From the NCBI RefSeq assembly GCF_020523795.1, contig NZ_JAJALI010000002.1, positions 369,690 to 433,689 on the forward strand: a stretch of 64,000 nucleotides of DNA. Direction: 5' to 3'. Below the pieces are notes generated by a model. It was not told where the DNA came from and searched no databases. It saw nothing but the letters and a program-made list of their open reading frames with translations. This DNA comes from Ancylobacter sp. Lp-2. Its GTDB lineage: Bacteria; Pseudomonadota; Alphaproteobacteria; Rhizobiales; Xanthobacteraceae. Each line of letters opens with the position of its first letter. The first letter of the stretch is position 1. This document shows positions 50,848-62,735 of this stretch, in pieces. Both the position numbers and the translations under genes were made by a program.

Positions 50848-51897
50848 ATGGCTGTAGCTGCGAAGAAGTCCCCCGCCCCCAAGGCCGCCGCGCCCCGCGC
50901 CGCCGCCAAACGGTCCGACAAACCCGTCGACAAACTGGACTTCTCCAAGGAACAGGAACTGGCCGCCTATCGCCAGATGCTGGAGATCCGGCGCTTCGAG
51001 GAGAAGGCCGGCCAGATGTACGGCATGGGCCTCATCGGCGGCTTCTGCCACCTCTATATCGGCCAGGAAGCCGTCGTCGTCGGCATGCAGCTGGCGCTCA
51101 AGCAGGGCGACCAGGTCATCACCGGCTACCGCGACCACGGCCACATGCTGGCCACCGGCATGGACCCCAAGGGCGTCATGGCCGAGCTCACCGGCCGTCG
51201 CGGCGGCTATTCCAAGGGCAAGGGCGGCTCGATGCACATGTTCAGCATCGAGAAGGGCTTCTACGGCGGCCACGGCATCGTCGGCGCCCAGGTCTCGCTC
51301 GGCACCGGTCTCGCCTTCTCCAACCACTACCGCGAGAACGGCAACGTCACCCTGGCCTATTTCGGCGACGGCGCCGCCAATCAGGGCCAGGTCTATGAGA
51401 GCTTCAACATGGCCGAGCTCTGGAAGCTGCCGGTCGTGTACATCATCGAGAACAACAAATACGCCATGGGCACCGCGGTGAACCGCGCCTCCGCCCAGAC
51501 CGACTTCTCCCGTCGCGGCACCTCGTTCAACATTCCCGGCGAGCAGGTCGACGGCATGGATGTGCGGGCGGTCAAGGCGGCCGGCGAGCGCGCGGTGGAA
51601 TTCGCCCGCTCCGGCAAGGGTCCCTACATCCTCGAAATGCTCACCTATCGCTATCGCGGCCACTCCATGTCCGACCCGGCCAAGTACCGGTCGAAGGAGG
51701 AGGTGCAGAAGATGCGTACCGAGCACGACCCGATCGAGCAGGTGCGCGCGCGCCTTCTGGACAAGGGCTGGGCCAGCGAGGACGACCTCAAGGCCATCGA
51801 TGCCGAAATCCGCGAGGTGATGAACGCCGCCGCCGATTTCGCCAGCCACGACCCGGAGCCGGATCCGTCCGAGCTCTACACCGACATCCTCCGCTGA
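50848..51897 (+). CDS. pdhA: Pyruvate dehydrogenase E1 alpha subunit
   Basis: A 349-residue thiamine-diphosphate enzyme subunit. An Ala/Lys-rich N-terminal extension of about 30 residues precedes the core. Cofactor motif GDGAANQGQVYESFNMA ends in IENN. Other conserved blocks are GMGLIGGFCHLYIGQEAV and RYRGHSMSDPAKYRSKEE (the region of the regulatory serine in mitochondrial E1). With PdhB it forms the alpha2-beta2 E1 of the complex that turns pyruvate into acetyl-CoA. AGGGA precedes the ATG. An extra membrane-protein gene separates it from pdhB. Confidence 0.95.
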   Translation: MAVAAKKSPAPKAAAPRAAAKRSDKPVDKLDFSKEQELAAYRQMLEIRRFEEKAGQMYGMGLIGGFCHLYIGQEAVVVGMQLALKQGDQVITGYRDHGHMLATGMDPKGVMAELTGRRGGYSKGKGGSMHMFSIEKGFYGGHGIVGAQVSLGTGLAFSNHYRENGNVTLAYFGDGAANQGQVYESFNMAELWKLPVVYIIENNKYAMGTAVNRASAQTDFSRRGTSFNIPGEQVDGMDVRAVKAAGERAVEFARSGKGPYILEMLTYRYRGHSMSDPAKYRSKEEVQKMRTEHDPIEQVRARLLDKGWASEDDLKAIDAEIREVMNAAADFASHDPEPDPSELYTDILR

Positions 51898-51915
51898 CCG
51901 GCGGGGGCTAGGGGC

Positions 51916-52233
51916 ATGCTCGCCTGGCTGTTCTGGGGTTTGTGGGTCGCCGGAGCATCGGCGATCGTCGTGCTGTGGGTCTTCGCCGCCGGCACGGCCT
52001 ACCGCATTCTCACCGGCGTCCGCGCCGGCGGTGGCAGCAACGCAGCTGCCGACTGGATCAAGATGGTCGTGTGGCCGTTCGCCATGCGCCACCTCGCCGG
52101 GGCGCCGGCGGACCGGGCGGCCAGTCTCTCCAAGATGCTGGTCGCCCTCTTTGCCGCCTTTCTCGTGGCCACCGCTTCGCTGGCCGTCTACAGCAACCTG
52201 ACGTTTGCGCCCTCCGCTCAGACGCATCAGTGA
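51916..52233 (+). CDS. Two-helix membrane protein inserted in the pdh operon
   Basis: A 105-residue protein with a long N-terminal helix pair ([28 protein letters not shown]) and a second membrane helix ([19 protein letters not shown]), joined by a short basic/polar loop with [16 protein letters not shown]. It starts 18 bases after pdhA and ends 38 bases before pdhB, so it is cotranscribed. I do not know its family. PDH genes are normally contiguous in this order, so this is an unexpected neighbour. A role in membrane tethering of the complex is a guess. Confidence 0.65.
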   Translation: MLAWLFWGLWVAGASAIVVLWVFAAGTAYRILTGVRAGGGSNAAADWIKMVVWPFAMRHLAGAPADRAASLSKMLVALFAAFLVATASLAVYSNLTFAPSAQTHQ

Positions 52234-52271
52234 CGCGCGATCTCGACGCTCGTTCTTTGGGGAACGCCGCC

Positions 52272-53660
<1,389 letters not shown>

Positions 53661-53675
53661 GGACGGAGAGCGCCC

Positions 53676-55049
53676 ATGCCGATCGAGATCCTCATGCCGG
53701 CCCTGTCTCCCACCATGGAGAAGGGCAACCTCGCCAAGTGGCTCAAGAAGGAAGGCGACAAGGTCGCGCCCGGTGACGTGATCGCCGAGATCGAGACCGA
53801 CAAGGCCACGATGGAAGTCGAGGCCATCGACGAGGGCACGCTGGCGAAGATCCTGGTGCCGGAAGGCACGGCGGATGTGCCGGTGAACCAGCTCATCGCC
53901 GTGCTCGCCACCGATGGCGAGGACGCCAAGGCGGTCGCCGCCGGCGGCGCCTCGGCCCCCAAGGCCGCCCCGGCGCCTGCCGCCGAGGCTCCCAAGGCGG
54001 CCGAGCCGGCCCCGGCCACCGCGCCCGCTCCGGTCGCGGCACCCGCGCCGGTCGCCGCCGCGGCTCCGGCCGCCGCCGGCGCGCGCGTCTTCGCCTCGCC
54101 GCTGGCTCGCCGCCTCGCCAAGGAAAAGGGCGTCGACCTCGCTTCCGTGCAGGGCTCCGGCCCGCGCGGCCGCGTCGTCGCCGCCGACGTCGCCAGCGCG
54201 ACGCCCGGCGCCGCCAAGCCGGTCGCGGCTCCGGCGGTCGCGGCTGCCGCGCCGGCCCCCGCCGCTGCGGCTCCCGCTGCGCCCAAGCCCGCTCCGGCCC
54301 CCGGCGCGCTGCTCGATCAGGTCAAGGCCTATTACGAGGCCGGGACCTATGAGGAGATCCCGCTCGACGGCATGCGCCGCGTCATCGCCCAGCGCATGAC
54401 CGAGGCGCGGCAGACAGTGCCGACCTTCTACCTCACCGTCGACTGCGACATGGACGAACTGCTGAAGCTCCGCGAGACCCTGAACAAGGCCGCGCCGGAG
54501 AAGGACGGCAAGCCGTCCTACAAGCTGTCGGTCAACGACTTCGTCATCAAGGCCTACGCGCTTGCCTTCCAGCAGGTGCCGGATGCCAACATGGTGTGGG
54601 GCGGCGACCGCTACCTCAAGCTGAAGCACTCCGACATCGGCGTCGCGGTGGCGATCGACGGCGGCAAGGGCCTGCTCACCCCGATCATCCGCAAGGCGGA
54701 GACCAAGTCGCTCTCGACCATCTCCAACGAGACCCGCGACTTCGCCATCCGCGCCCGCAACAAGAAGCTGGCCCCGAACGAATATCAGGGCGGCTCCTCG
54801 GCGATCTCCAATCTCGGCATGTTCGGGATCAAGGACTTCACCGCCATCATCAACCCGCCGCACGCCACCATCCTCGCGGTGGGCACCAGCGAGCAGCGGG
54901 CGGTGGTGCGCAAGGGCGAGCTGACCGTCGCCACCCAGATGACGGTCACCATCTCCTGCGATCACCGCGTCATGGACGGCGCCATGGGCGCGCAGCTCAT
55001 CACCGCCTTCAAGGCGCTGATCGAGAAGCCGATGTCGATGCTGGTGTGA
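53676..55049 (+). CDS. pdhC: Dihydrolipoamide acetyltransferase (PDH E2)
   Basis: A 457-residue E2 core. One lipoyl domain (1-80, Lys43), an Ala/Pro linker, the E3/E1-binding domain (about 140-180, [26 protein letters not shown]), a second Ala/Pro linker, then the catalytic domain from about 220 ([17 protein letters not shown] with the active His) to the C-terminal SMLV. It moves the acetyl group from lipoyl-lysine to CoA. It starts 15 bases after pdhB. Confidence 0.96.
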   Translation: MPIEILMPALSPTMEKGNLAKWLKKEGDKVAPGDVIAEIETDKATMEVEAIDEGTLAKILVPEGTADVPVNQLIAVLATDGEDAKAVAAGGASAPKAAPAPAAEAPKAAEPAPATAPAPVAAPAPVAAAAPAAAGARVFASPLARRLAKEKGVDLASVQGSGPRGRVVAADVASATPGAAKPVAAPAVAAAAPAPAAAAPAAPKPAPAPGALLDQVKAYYEAGTYEEIPLDGMRRVIAQRMTEARQTVPTFYLTVDCDMDELLKLRETLNKAAPEKDGKPSYKLSVNDFVIKAYALAFQQVPDANMVWGGDRYLKLKHSDIGVAVAIDGGKGLLTPIIRKAETKSLSTISNETRDFAIRARNKKLAPNEYQGGSSAISNLGMFGIKDFTAIINPPHATILAVGTSEQRAVVRKGELTVATQMTVTISCDHRVMDGAMGAQLITAFKALIEKPMSMLV

Positions 55050-55123
55050 TCGACACCGCGTGAGGGCCGGGGCGTTCGTCCCGGTCCTTGCCTTCCTGCC
55101 TTCCACGTCTTTTCAGCGGCGCA

Positions 55124-55150
55124 CCGGGCGGATGCCCGGCAAAAGCCGGG
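55124..55150. repeat. Competing GC hairpins between pdhC and lpdA
   Basis: CCGGGC-GGAT-GCCCGG can fold, or CCCGGC-AAAA-GCCGGG can, but not both, because they share an arm. A weaker GC hairpin lies at 55063-55088. Together with CCCCGGGTATGACGG near 55203-55217 it resembles the short palindromic intergenic repeats common in alphaproteobacteria. It may set the relative yield of lpdA. Confidence 0.4.
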
Positions 55151-55226
55151 GCGAATGCCTCGGTGTCTTCGCGCAAGACGGCGGCCGAAAGGTCGCCTTG
55201 GCCCCGGGTATGACGGAACCACGCAC

Positions 55227-56642
55227 ATGGCCGCTTCCTACGACCTCCTCATCATCGGCTCCGGCCCCGGCGGCTATGTCGCCGCCATCCGCGCCGCCCA
55301 GCTCGGGCTCAAGGTCGGCGTGGTCGAGCGCCAGTACATGGGCGGCATCTGCCCGAACTGGGGCTGCATCCCGGCCAAGGCGCTGCTGCGCTCGGCGGAG
55401 ATCTTCCACTATATCGAGCACGCCAAGGATTACGGCCTCGTCGCCGAGAAGTTCGGTGTCGACATCGCCGGCGTGGTGAAGCGCTCGCGCGGCATCGCCA
55501 GCCAGATGAGCAACGGCGTCGGCTTCCTGCTGAAGAAGAACAAGGTCGAGGTGATCTGGGGCCAGGCCACCATCACCGCGCCCGGCAAGGTGTCGGTCGC
55601 CGCCACCGATGGCGCGCCGAAGGGCGCGCTCGGCGCTGGCGAGTACACCGCCAAGAACATCATCGTCGCCACCGGCGCCCGTCCGCGCGCGCTGCCGGGC
55701 ATCGAGCCGGACAGCAAGCTGATCTGGACCTATTTCGACGCGCTCGCTCCGGCCAGCGTGCCGAAGTCGCTGCTGATCATGGGCTCGGGCGCCATCGGTG
55801 TCGAGTTCGCCTCCTTCTACAAGGCGATGGGCTCGGACGTGACCATCGTCGAGCTGCTGCCGCAGATCCTCCCCGTCGAGGACGAGGAGATCGCCGAGCA
55901 CGCCAAGAAGCGCTTCGAGAAGCAGGGCATCAAGATCCTCACCGGCGCCAAGGTGTCGAAGGTCGTCAAGGGCGCCGACAACGTCACCGCGACGGTCGAG
56001 ACCGCCGACGGCAAGGTGCAGACCCTGGTCGCGGACCGCCTGATCTCGGCGGTCGGCGTGGTCGGCAACATCGAGAATCTCGGCCTCGAGAAGCTGGGCG
56101 TGAAGACCGATCGCGGCTGCGTCGTCATCGACGGCCTGTGCCGCACCAACGTGCCCGGCATCTACGCCATCGGCGACGTCGCTGGCCCGCCCATGCTGGC
56201 CCACAAGGCCGAGCATGAGGGCGTGATCTGCGTCGAGGGCATCGCCGGCAAGCACGCCCATCCGATGGACAAGCTGATGATCCCCGGCTGCACCTATTGC
56301 ATGCCGCAGATCGCCTCGGTCGGCCTCACCGAGAAGAAGGCCAAGGAAGCCGGCTACGAGGTCAAGGTCGGCCGCTTCCCCTTCATCGGCAACGGCAAGG
56401 CGGTGGCGCTGGGCGAGGCGGATGGCCTGGTGAAGACCATCTTCGACGCCAAGACCGGCCAGCTGCTCGGCGCCCATCTCGTCGGCGCGGAAGTCACCGA
56501 GATGATCCAGGGCTTCGTGCTGGCGATGAATCTCGAGACCACCGAGGAAGAGCTGATCAACGCCGTCTTCCCGCATCCGACGGTTTCTGAGACGATGCAT
56601 GAGAGCGTGCTCGCCGCCTATGGGCGCGCCATCCACATCTGA
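55227..56642 (+). CDS. lpdA: Dihydrolipoyl dehydrogenase (PDH E3)
   Basis: A 471-residue flavoprotein that reoxidises dihydrolipoyl groups. FAD motif GSGPGGYVAAIRAAQLG, redox disulfide Cys42/Cys47 (GGICPNWGCIPAKALL), NAD motif IMGSGAIGVEFASFY, second FAD motif IYAIGDVAG and the catalytic HPHPTVSETMHE near the C terminus are present. Homology sets the start at ATG 55227; the ribosome site is weak. It is separated from pdhC by 177 bases with GC hairpins. Confidence 0.95.
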   Translation: MAASYDLLIIGSGPGGYVAAIRAAQLGLKVGVVERQYMGGICPNWGCIPAKALLRSAEIFHYIEHAKDYGLVAEKFGVDIAGVVKRSRGIASQMSNGVGFLLKKNKVEVIWGQATITAPGKVSVAATDGAPKGALGAGEYTAKNIIVATGARPRALPGIEPDSKLIWTYFDALAPASVPKSLLIMGSGAIGVEFASFYKAMGSDVTIVELLPQILPVEDEEIAEHAKKRFEKQGIKILTGAKVSKVVKGADNVTATVETADGKVQTLVADRLISAVGVVGNIENLGLEKLGVKTDRGCVVIDGLCRTNVPGIYAIGDVAGPPMLAHKAEHEGVICVEGIAGKHAHPMDKLMIPGCTYCMPQIASVGLTEKKAKEAGYEVKVGRFPFIGNGKAVALGEADGLVKTIFDAKTGQLLGAHLVGAEVTEMIQGFVLAMNLETTEEELINAVFPHPTVSETMHESVLAAYGRAIHI

Positions 56643-56683
56643 GCAGGCCGCAAGGCCGCTCCGCAGCAGGGCAGGGGTCAGCC

Positions 56684-56959
56684 ATGGATAGCTTTGCCGC
56701 CGTCGCGGACCAGCCGGGAGTCGGCTGGTTCACCATGATCATCATCGGCCTGCTCGCCGGCTGGATCGCCGAGCGGGTGACCGCGAGCGATCACGGGCTG
56801 TTCGCCAACCTGCTATTCGGCCTGATCGGCGCCTTCGTCGGCAAGTATCTCGCCGAGCTAGCGGCGGTCCCGGTATTCGGCTTCTTCCGCACCCTGATCG
56901 CCGCCACGGTCGGCGCGATCATCGTGCTGTTCATCTGGCGCAAGCTGCGCTCGCGCTGA
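56684..56959 (+). CDS. GlsB/YeaQ/YmgE-family membrane protein
   Basis: A 91-residue three-helix inner-membrane protein with the family pattern [27 protein letters not shown] and [18 protein letters not shown]. Members are stress-linked (transglycosylase-associated) but of unproven function. It lies between lpdA and lipA, 41 bases after lpdA on the same strand. Confidence 0.8.
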   Translation: MDSFAAVADQPGVGWFTMIIIGLLAGWIAERVTASDHGLFANLLFGLIGAFVGKYLAELAAVPVFGFFRTLIAATVGAIIVLFIWRKLRSR

Positions 56960-57078
56960 CGCGTTGCCGCGCCGAGGCGTGCGCGGCGCTCGGGGCTCCC
57001 CTTCGCAAGGCGGGGTTTCCCGGGCGGCACGCAACGACTAAGTGTGAAGGCGAAACGCGAACGGGTATCGGGCACTTC

Positions 57079-58080
57079 ATGGTCACCGTCCTCAACACTC
57101 TGAACCGCGCTCTCGAAAAGCCGCGTCACCCGGAAAAGGTGAACCGGCCCGAGACCCCGGTTCTGAAGAAGCCGGACTGGATCCGCGTGCGCGCGCCCGG
57201 CACGCCGGGCTGGCAGGAAACCGCCAACATCGTGCGCGCCAACGGCCTCGTCACCGTGTGCGAGGAGGCCAGTTGCCCGAACATCGGCGAGTGCTGGCAG
57301 AAGAAGCACGCCACCTTCATGATCATGGGCGACACCTGCACGCGCGCCTGTGCCTTCTGCAATGTGCGCACCGGCATGCCCGGTCCGCTGGACATGGACG
57401 AGCCGCAGAAGGTCGCCGACGCCGTTGCCAAGCTCGGCCTCGAGCACGTCGTCGTCACCTCGGTGGATCGCGACGACCTCGCTGATGGCGGCGCCGAGCA
57501 TTTCGCCCGCACCATCCGCGCCATCCGCGCCACCAGCCCCGGCACCACCATCGAGATTCTCACGCCGGACTTCCTGCGCAAGGACGGTGCGCTGGAAGTG
57601 GTGGTCGAGGCGAAGCCGGACGTGTTCAACCACAATCTCGAATGCGTGCCCTCGCTGTATCTGAAGGTGCGACCGGGCGCCCGCTACTTCCATTCGCTGC
57701 GGCTGCTGCAGCGGGTGAAGGAGCTCGATCCGTCGATCTTCACCAAGTCCGGCATCATGGTCGGCCTCGGCGAGGTCAGGAATGAGGTGCTGCAGTTGAT
57801 GGACGATTTCCGCTCGGCGGACATCGACTTCATGACCATTGGCCAGTACCTGCAGCCGACCCGCAAGCATCACCCGGTGATGTCCTTCGTGACGCCCGAC
57901 GAGTTCAAGTCCTACGAGACCATCGCCTATGCCAAGGGCTTCCTGATGGTGTCGTCGAGCCCTCTGACCCGCTCCTCGCACCATGCCGGCGAGGACTTCG
58001 CCCGGCTGCGCGCGGCGCGGTCGACGAAGCTCGGCACCGCGGCCCCCGCCAACCTGACTTCGTCTCTCGCGCCCGCCTGA
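57079..58080 (+). CDS. lipA: Lipoyl synthase
   Basis: A 333-residue radical-SAM enzyme inserting sulfur into octanoyl groups on lipoyl domains, such as those of PdhB and PdhC just upstream. The auxiliary cluster has Cys61, Cys66 and Cys72 ([13 protein letters not shown]). The radical-SAM cluster has Cys87, Cys91 and Cys94 (CTRACAFC). The [10 protein letters not shown] tail provides the Ser ligand. The Coq10/RatA gene begins three bases after its stop. Confidence 0.97.
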   Translation: MVTVLNTLNRALEKPRHPEKVNRPETPVLKKPDWIRVRAPGTPGWQETANIVRANGLVTVCEEASCPNIGECWQKKHATFMIMGDTCTRACAFCNVRTGMPGPLDMDEPQKVADAVAKLGLEHVVVTSVDRDDLADGGAEHFARTIRAIRATSPGTTIEILTPDFLRKDGALEVVVEAKPDVFNHNLECVPSLYLKVRPGARYFHSLRLLQRVKELDPSIFTKSGIMVGLGEVRNEVLQLMDDFRSADIDFMTIGQYLQPTRKHHPVMSFVTPDEFKSYETIAYAKGFLMVSSSPLTRSSHHAGEDFARLRAARSTKLGTAAPANLTSSLAPA

Positions 58081-58083
58081 GCC

Positions 58084-58542
58084 ATGCCGTCGTTCCGTAG
58101 CAAGCGGCAGGTCCGGCATTCGGCGGCCCACATGTTCGAGCTCGTCGCCGATGTCGAGCGCTACCCGGAATTCGTGCCGCTTTGCGAGAGCCTGCACATC
58201 CGCCGGCGGGTGGCGAGCGGCGAGGGGATCGACATCCTCGTCGCCGATATGACGGTCGCCTACAAGGTGTTCCGCGAGAGCTTCACCAGCCGGGTGACGC
58301 TGGATCGGCCACGCCTCACCATCGTCGTCGAATATCTCGACGGCCCGTTCAGCCGGCTGGAGAACCGCTGGACCTTCAAGGCGACCGGCGAGCGCACCAG
58401 CGAGGTCGAGTTCTTCATCGACTACGAGTTCCGCTCGCGCACGCTCGGCCTGCTGATGGGCGCGATGTTCGACGCCGCCTTCCGCCGCTTCGCCGACGCC
58501 TTCGAGAAGCGCGCCGACGAGGTTTACGGCACATTGGCCTGA
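58084..58542 (+). CDS. Coq10/RatA-family START-domain protein
   Basis: A 152-residue cytosolic protein of the polyketide-cyclase/START fold. SAAHMFELVADVERYPEFVPLCE and the late FEKRADEVYG stretch match Coq10 and RatA. In alphaproteobacteria it most likely carries ubiquinone or binds lipids, as Coq10 does; the RatA ribosome-antiassociation label comes from E. coli. It starts three bases after lipA, so the two are coexpressed. Confidence 0.85.
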   Translation: MPSFRSKRQVRHSAAHMFELVADVERYPEFVPLCESLHIRRRVASGEGIDILVADMTVAYKVFRESFTSRVTLDRPRLTIVVEYLDGPFSRLENRWTFKATGERTSEVEFFIDYEFRSRTLGLLMGAMFDAAFRRFADAFEKRADEVYGTLA

Positions 58543-58597
58543 GGCCGTTCCCTCGGCCGCGCGCGGCGGCCCGGCGTTGGCCGTGGCGCGGAGCGCG

Positions 58598-59086
58598 TCA
58601 GCCTTCCGCCAGTTCCGCCAGCATGGCGAGCGCCGTCATCACCGCATGCGCCCGCACGCCGGAGCGGTCCTCGCCGGCGAACACCTCGCGCCGCACGATC
58701 ACCCGTCCATCGGCCCGCGCGGCGGCGAAATGCACCAGCCCGACCGGCTTCGCCTCCGAGCCGCCGCCCGGCCCGGCAATGCCGGTCACGGAGACGCCGA
58801 GCGAGGTGCCGGCGGCCTTCAACAGGCCCGCCACCATCTCCCGCGCCGTCTCCTCGCTCACCGCGCCATGCGCCGCGAGTGTCGCCTGGGAAACCCCGAG
58901 CAGGTCCATCTTGGCCTGGTTGGAATAGGTGACGAAGGCGCGGTCCACCACGTCGGAGGAGCCGGCGATCTCGGTCAGCGCGCCGCAGACGAGGCCGCCG
59001 GTGCAGGATTCCGCCGTCGCCGCCGTGAAGCCACGCGCCCGGCACAGCTCCAGCACCCGCGTGGCCAGCGCGTCGCGCTCGTTCAT
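58598..59086 (-). CDS. pncC: CinA C-terminal-domain protein (nicotinamide-nucleotide amidase, PncC)
   Basis: A 162-residue protein equal to the CinA amidohydrolase domain without the N-terminal COG1058 part. [36 protein letters not shown] and [18 protein letters not shown] are the conserved blocks. It deamidates NMN to nicotinate mononucleotide in the pyridine-nucleotide cycle. Its ATG overlaps the ispDF stop as ATGA, so it is translationally coupled. Confidence 0.9.
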   Translation of the reverse strand: MNERDALATRVLELCRARGFTAATAESCTGGLVCGALTEIAGSSDVVDRAFVTYSNQAKMDLLGVSQATLAAHGAVSEETAREMVAGLLKAAGTSLGVSVTGIAGPGGGSEAKPVGLVHFAAARADGRVIVRREVFAGEDRSGVRAHAVMTALAMLAELAEG

Positions 59087-60306
59087 ATCTCGTCCTCCGC
59101 GAAGGGCAGCCGCACCGTGGCGGTGGCGAGCGCGGCGATGCCCTCGCGCCGGCCCGTGAACCCCAGCCGCTCGCTGGTGGTCGCCTTCACGCTCACCCGC
59201 GCCACCGGCAGGCCGGCGATCTCAGCGATCCGCTCGCGCATCGCCTCGCGGTGCGGGCCGATCTTCGGCTCCTCGCACACGATGGTGGTGTCGAGATGGG
59301 CGACGCGCCCGCCCTTGGCCGCGACGAGGTCCACGGCATGGCGCAGGAACTGGTCGGAGGCCGCCCCCTTCCATTCCGGCTTGGAGGGCGGGAAGTGGAA
59401 GCCGATATCCTGCGCGCCGATGGTGCCGAGCAGCGCGTCGGTCAGCGCGTGCAGCACCACGTCGGCGTCGGAATGGCCGGCGAGCCCGCGCCCGAAGGGG
59501 ATGGCGATGCCGCCCAGCATCACATGGTCGCCCTCGCCGAAGGCGTGCACGTCATAGCCGGTGGCGGTGCGCACATCGGCGAGGTCGCGAAGTTCCCGCG
59601 CAACAATCCGTTCGGCGTTCACGAAATCCTCCGGCGTCGTCAGTTTGAGATTTCCGGCCTCGCCGGCGAAGCTCGCCACCCGGTGCCCGGCGGCATCGGC
59701 CACCGCCGCGTCGTCGGTGAGGTCGTCGCGCCCGGCCTGCGCGAGGTGCGCGGCGCGAATCAGCGCGTAGCGGAAGCTCTGCGGCGTCTGCACGCTGCGC
59801 ATCTGGTCGCGGTCGGGGCCGGAGACCACGAAGCCGTCCGCCTCCCAGCGCTTCACCGTGTCGACGAGCCGCAGCACCGGCACCGCCGCCCCATGCCGCG
59901 CCGCCGTCTCCAGCGCGTCGGCGACCAGCCGCGCGGTGATGAAGGGGCGGGCGGCGTCGTGGATCAGCACCAGTTCCGGCGGATCCTCCGCCAGCGCCTC
60001 CAGCCCGGCGCGCACCGAGGCTTGCCGGGTCGCCCCGCCGGCCACCGGCGCGGCGAGGCGGGCGCCGCCAGCCCCCGCAAGGCCTTGCGTCGCCGCCGCA
60101 TAGAGCTCGGCATGGGCGGGGTCGATCACCACCACCACCCGGCGGATGCCGGGCTGGGCGAGAAAGCGTTCCAGCGTATGGCGCAGCAGCGGACGCCCGC
60201 CCAGGGGGCGATACTGCTTCGGGAGCCCGTCTCCGGCGCGGGTCCCGCGCCCGGCCGCCACCACGATGACGTCGGCCCGCAGCCCAGCCTGTCCATCCGC
60301 CTGCAT
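59083..60306 (-). CDS. ispDF: Bifunctional IspD-IspF (MEP pathway)
   Basis: A 407-residue fusion of 4-diphosphocytidyl-2C-methylerythritol synthase (residues about 10-235: [36 protein letters not shown]) and 2C-methylerythritol 2,4-cyclodiphosphate synthase (about 247-405: [55 protein letters not shown]). These are steps 3 and 5 of isoprenoid precursor synthesis; the fusion is usual in alphaproteobacteria. The ATG at 60306 is taken; a TTG five codons upstream is open. It is divergent from dusB. Confidence 0.96.
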   Translation of the reverse strand: MQADGQAGLRADVIVVAAGRGTRAGDGLPKQYRPLGGRPLLRHTLERFLAQPGIRRVVVVIDPAHAELYAAATQGLAGAGGARLAAPVAGGATRQASVRAGLEALAEDPPELVLIHDAARPFITARLVADALETAARHGAAVPVLRLVDTVKRWEADGFVVSGPDRDQMRSVQTPQSFRYALIRAAHLAQAGRDDLTDDAAVADAAGHRVASFAGEAGNLKLTTPEDFVNAERIVARELRDLADVRTATGYDVHAFGEGDHVMLGGIAIPFGRGLAGHSDADVVLHALTDALLGTIGAQDIGFHFPPSKPEWKGAASDQFLRHAVDLVAAKGGRVAHLDTTIVCEEPKIGPHREAMRERIAEIAGLPVARVSVKATTSERLGFTGRREGIAALATATVRLPFAEDEI

Positions 60307-60429
60307 GTCGACCACCCGCAACTCCGCTTCCAGCCGCCCGGCGGCACCGCCGGGCCTTGCCCCGGCCCTCCGTTTAGCGCAAAAGCGGCGCGGCAGTGCA
60401 AAAGTTTCCCGCCATCCGGCGGTAGAGAC

Positions 60430-60457
60430 TTGATGACGGGCCTCGTCTGTCTATTAT
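60430..60457 (+). promoter_or_regulatory. Candidate sigma-70 promoter of dusB-ntrBC
   Basis: TTGATG and TATTAT with a 16-base spacer stand 50 bases before the dusB start in an otherwise GC-rich divergent region. The resemblance to a housekeeping promoter is fair. I see no sigma-54 GG-N10-GC element here. Confidence 0.45.
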
Positions 60458-60506
60458 GTAGGCACCGCCCGCTGGGCTCATTTCGTGTGCACCGAGTGAT
60501 CACCGC

Positions 60507-61538
60507 TTGATCGTTGATGCCTTTCAGAACGCCAATCTGACCGTCGGGCCGCTGACGCTGCCGAATCGCGTCGTGCTGGCGCCGATGGCGGGCATCACCG
60601 ATGCCCCGTTCCGGCGCATGGCGCACCGCTACGGCGCCGGCCTCGTCGTCTCCGAAATGGTGGCCTCGGAAGCGCTGGAGACCGGCCATGCCGAAACCGC
60701 GCTGCGCGCCGAGGCGGCCGGCCTGCCGGTCCATGCCGTGCAGCTCGCCGGCAACGAGCCGGCGTCGATGGCCCGCGCCGCCGCCATGGCCGAGGCCTCC
60801 GGCGCGGCGCTGATCGACATCAATATGGGCTGCCCGGCCAAGCGGGTCACCACCGGCCTCGCCGGCGCGGCGCTGCTGCGCGACCTCGACCTCGCCACCC
60901 GCATCATCGCGGCGGTGGTCGGCGCGGTGCGGGTGCCGGTCACGCTGAAGACCCGCCTCGGCTGGGACGATAGCGGCCTCATCGCGCCGGAGCTGGCGCG
61001 CCGCGCCGCCGATATCGGCGTCCGGCTGGTCACCATACACGGCCGCACCCGCTGCCAGTTCTACACCGGCTCGGCCGATTGGGCGGCGATCGCCGCCATC
61101 AGCGGCGCCATCGATCTGCCGGTGCTCGCCAATGGCGATCTGGTGGCGGCGGAACAGGCGCCTGCCATGCTAGCCGCCTCGGGCGGGGCAGGGGTGATGA
61201 TCGGCCGTGGCGCCCAGGGGCGGCCGTGGTTCCCCGCCCAGGTCGCCGCTTATCTCGCCACCGGCCAGGTACCGGCCGATCCGAGCCTCGCCGAGCAGCG
61301 CGACGTGCTGCTGGAGCTCTACGAGGACTGGCTGTCGCATTACGGGGTCGAGCTCGGCCGCCGGCAGGCGCGCAAGCACATCGGCTGGGCGCTGGAGGCG
61401 GCGGCGGTCACCGCCGGCCGCCCGCCCGACGCGCTGGCGCATTGGCGCAAGCGGATCCTCACGCAGGACGAACCGCGTGAGGTTCGTACCGGCCTCCGCG
61501 CTGCCTTCGACGAATTGTCATGGAGTGCCGCAGCATGA
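60507..61538 (+). CDS. dusB: tRNA-dihydrouridine synthase (NifR3 type), TTG start
   Basis: A 343-residue flavoenzyme reducing specific uridines in the tRNA D-loop. [29 protein letters not shown] with the catalytic Cys, [11 protein letters not shown] and [13 protein letters not shown] are the Dus/NifR3 marks. The only suitable start is TTG 60507; the ATG nearby is out of frame. The old name nifR3 comes from its fixed place before ntrBC in rhizobia, Azospirillum and Rhodobacter. Its stop overlaps the ntrB start as ATGA. Confidence 0.93.
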   Translation: MIVDAFQNANLTVGPLTLPNRVVLAPMAGITDAPFRRMAHRYGAGLVVSEMVASEALETGHAETALRAEAAGLPVHAVQLAGNEPASMARAAAMAEASGAALIDINMGCPAKRVTTGLAGAALLRDLDLATRIIAAVVGAVRVPVTLKTRLGWDDSGLIAPELARRAADIGVRLVTIHGRTRCQFYTGSADWAAIAAISGAIDLPVLANGDLVAAEQAPAMLAASGGAGVMIGRGAQGRPWFPAQVAAYLATGQVPADPSLAEQRDVLLELYEDWLSHYGVELGRRQARKHIGWALEAAAVTAGRPPDALAHWRKRILTQDEPREVRTGLRAAFDELSWSAAA

Positions 61539-62728
61539 AAACGCTCAAGCCGGATTCAGCGGCGAAGGCTCCCGCGTCGAAAAAGCCCGCGGCCCGCGGC
61601 GGCGTCGATTCCGTCCCGCCGATCGAGGCCGGCACCCCGGCCATGTCGGATGCGGTGGTCAACGCGCTGCCGCATCCGGTGTTCACCGTCGCCGACGACG
61701 ACCGGCTGGTCGACGCCAACGTCGCCGCCGAGGCCTTCTTCGAGGCTGGCCATGCGGTGCTCGCCCGCCATCGCCTGCAGGAATTCATTCCCTTCGGCAG
61801 CCCGCTGCTGGCGCTGGTCGAGCAGGTGCGGGACAGCGGCGCGGCGGTGAACGAGTATCGCGTCGATCTCGGCACGCCGCGCAATGGCGGCGAGCGCATC
61901 GTCGACATCCATGTCGCGCCGCTGCCGGAAGCGGCAGGCTATGTGGTGGTGATGCTTCAGGAGCGCACCATCGCCGACAAGATGGACCGCCAGCTTACCC
62001 ATCGCGGCGCCGCCCGCTCGGTCACCGCGCTCGCCTCCATGCTGGCGCACGAGATCAAGAACCCGCTGTCGGGCATTCGCGGCGCGGCGCAGTTGCTGGA
62101 GCTCAACGCCAGCGACGACGACCGCTCGCTGACCCGGCTGATCACCGACGAGGCCGACCGCATCGTCAAGCTGGTCGACCGCATGGAGGTGTTCTCCGAC
62201 GAGCGGCCGATCGAGCGCGAGCCGGTGAACATTCACGCGGTGCTGGAGCATGTGCGCACGCTGGCTTCCACCGGCTTCGCGCGCAACATCCGCTTCGTCG
62301 AGGAGTACGATCCTTCGCTGCCGCCGGTGCTGGCCAATCGCGACCAGCTCATCCAGATCTTCCTCAATCTGGTGAAGAACGCCGCCGAAGCCATTGGCGA
62401 CAGCCCGGATGGCGAGATCATGCTCACCACCGCCTTCCGTCCCGGCGTGCGGCTTACCGTGCCCGGCTCGGCGACGCGCGTCAGCCTGCCGCTGGAATTC
62501 TGCGTGCGCGACAACGGTCCCGGCGTGCCGGAGGACCTGATGCAGCATTTGTTCGACCCCTTCGTCACCACCAAGCCAACCGGCACCGGCCTCGGCCTCG
62601 CTTTGGTCGCCAAGATCGTCGGCGACCATGGCGGCATCATCGAATGCGACAGCCAGCCCCGCCGCACCATCTTCCGAGTCCTCATGCCCATGTATCGCGG
62701 CGCTGCCCGCGGCACTGAGAAGAATTGA
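61535..62728 (+). CDS. ntrB: Nitrogen regulation sensor kinase NtrB
   Basis: A 397-residue cytosolic kinase of the nitrogen response, controlled by PII proteins. A Lys/Ala-rich lead of about 40 residues is followed by a PAS domain (about 40-145), the phosphorylated His172 in [16 protein letters not shown], and the ATPase domain with [19 protein letters not shown] and TGTGLGLAL. The ATG at 61535 overlaps dusB by four bases and has GGAG nine bases upstream; another ATG at 61520 is less likely. Confidence 0.95.
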   Translation: MKTLKPDSAAKAPASKKPAARGGVDSVPPIEAGTPAMSDAVVNALPHPVFTVADDDRLVDANVAAEAFFEAGHAVLARHRLQEFIPFGSPLLALVEQVRDSGAAVNEYRVDLGTPRNGGERIVDIHVAPLPEAAGYVVVMLQERTIADKMDRQLTHRGAARSVTALASMLAHEIKNPLSGIRGAAQLLELNASDDDRSLTRLITDEADRIVKLVDRMEVFSDERPIEREPVNIHAVLEHVRTLASTGFARNIRFVEEYDPSLPPVLANRDQLIQIFLNLVKNAAEAIGDSPDGEIMLTTAFRPGVRLTVPGSATRVSLPLEFCVRDNGPGVPEDLMQHLFDPFVTTKPTGTGLGLALVAKIVGDHGGIIECDSQPRRTIFRVLMPMYRGAARGTEKN

Positions 62729-62735
62729 GAGCGCC

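Noticed and set aside
60337-60354. CCCGGCGG-CA-CCGCCGGG hairpin upstream of ispDF
   Set aside because: A perfect stem, but only a two-base loop, no T-tract, and such GC dyads are frequent by chance here; no function proposed.
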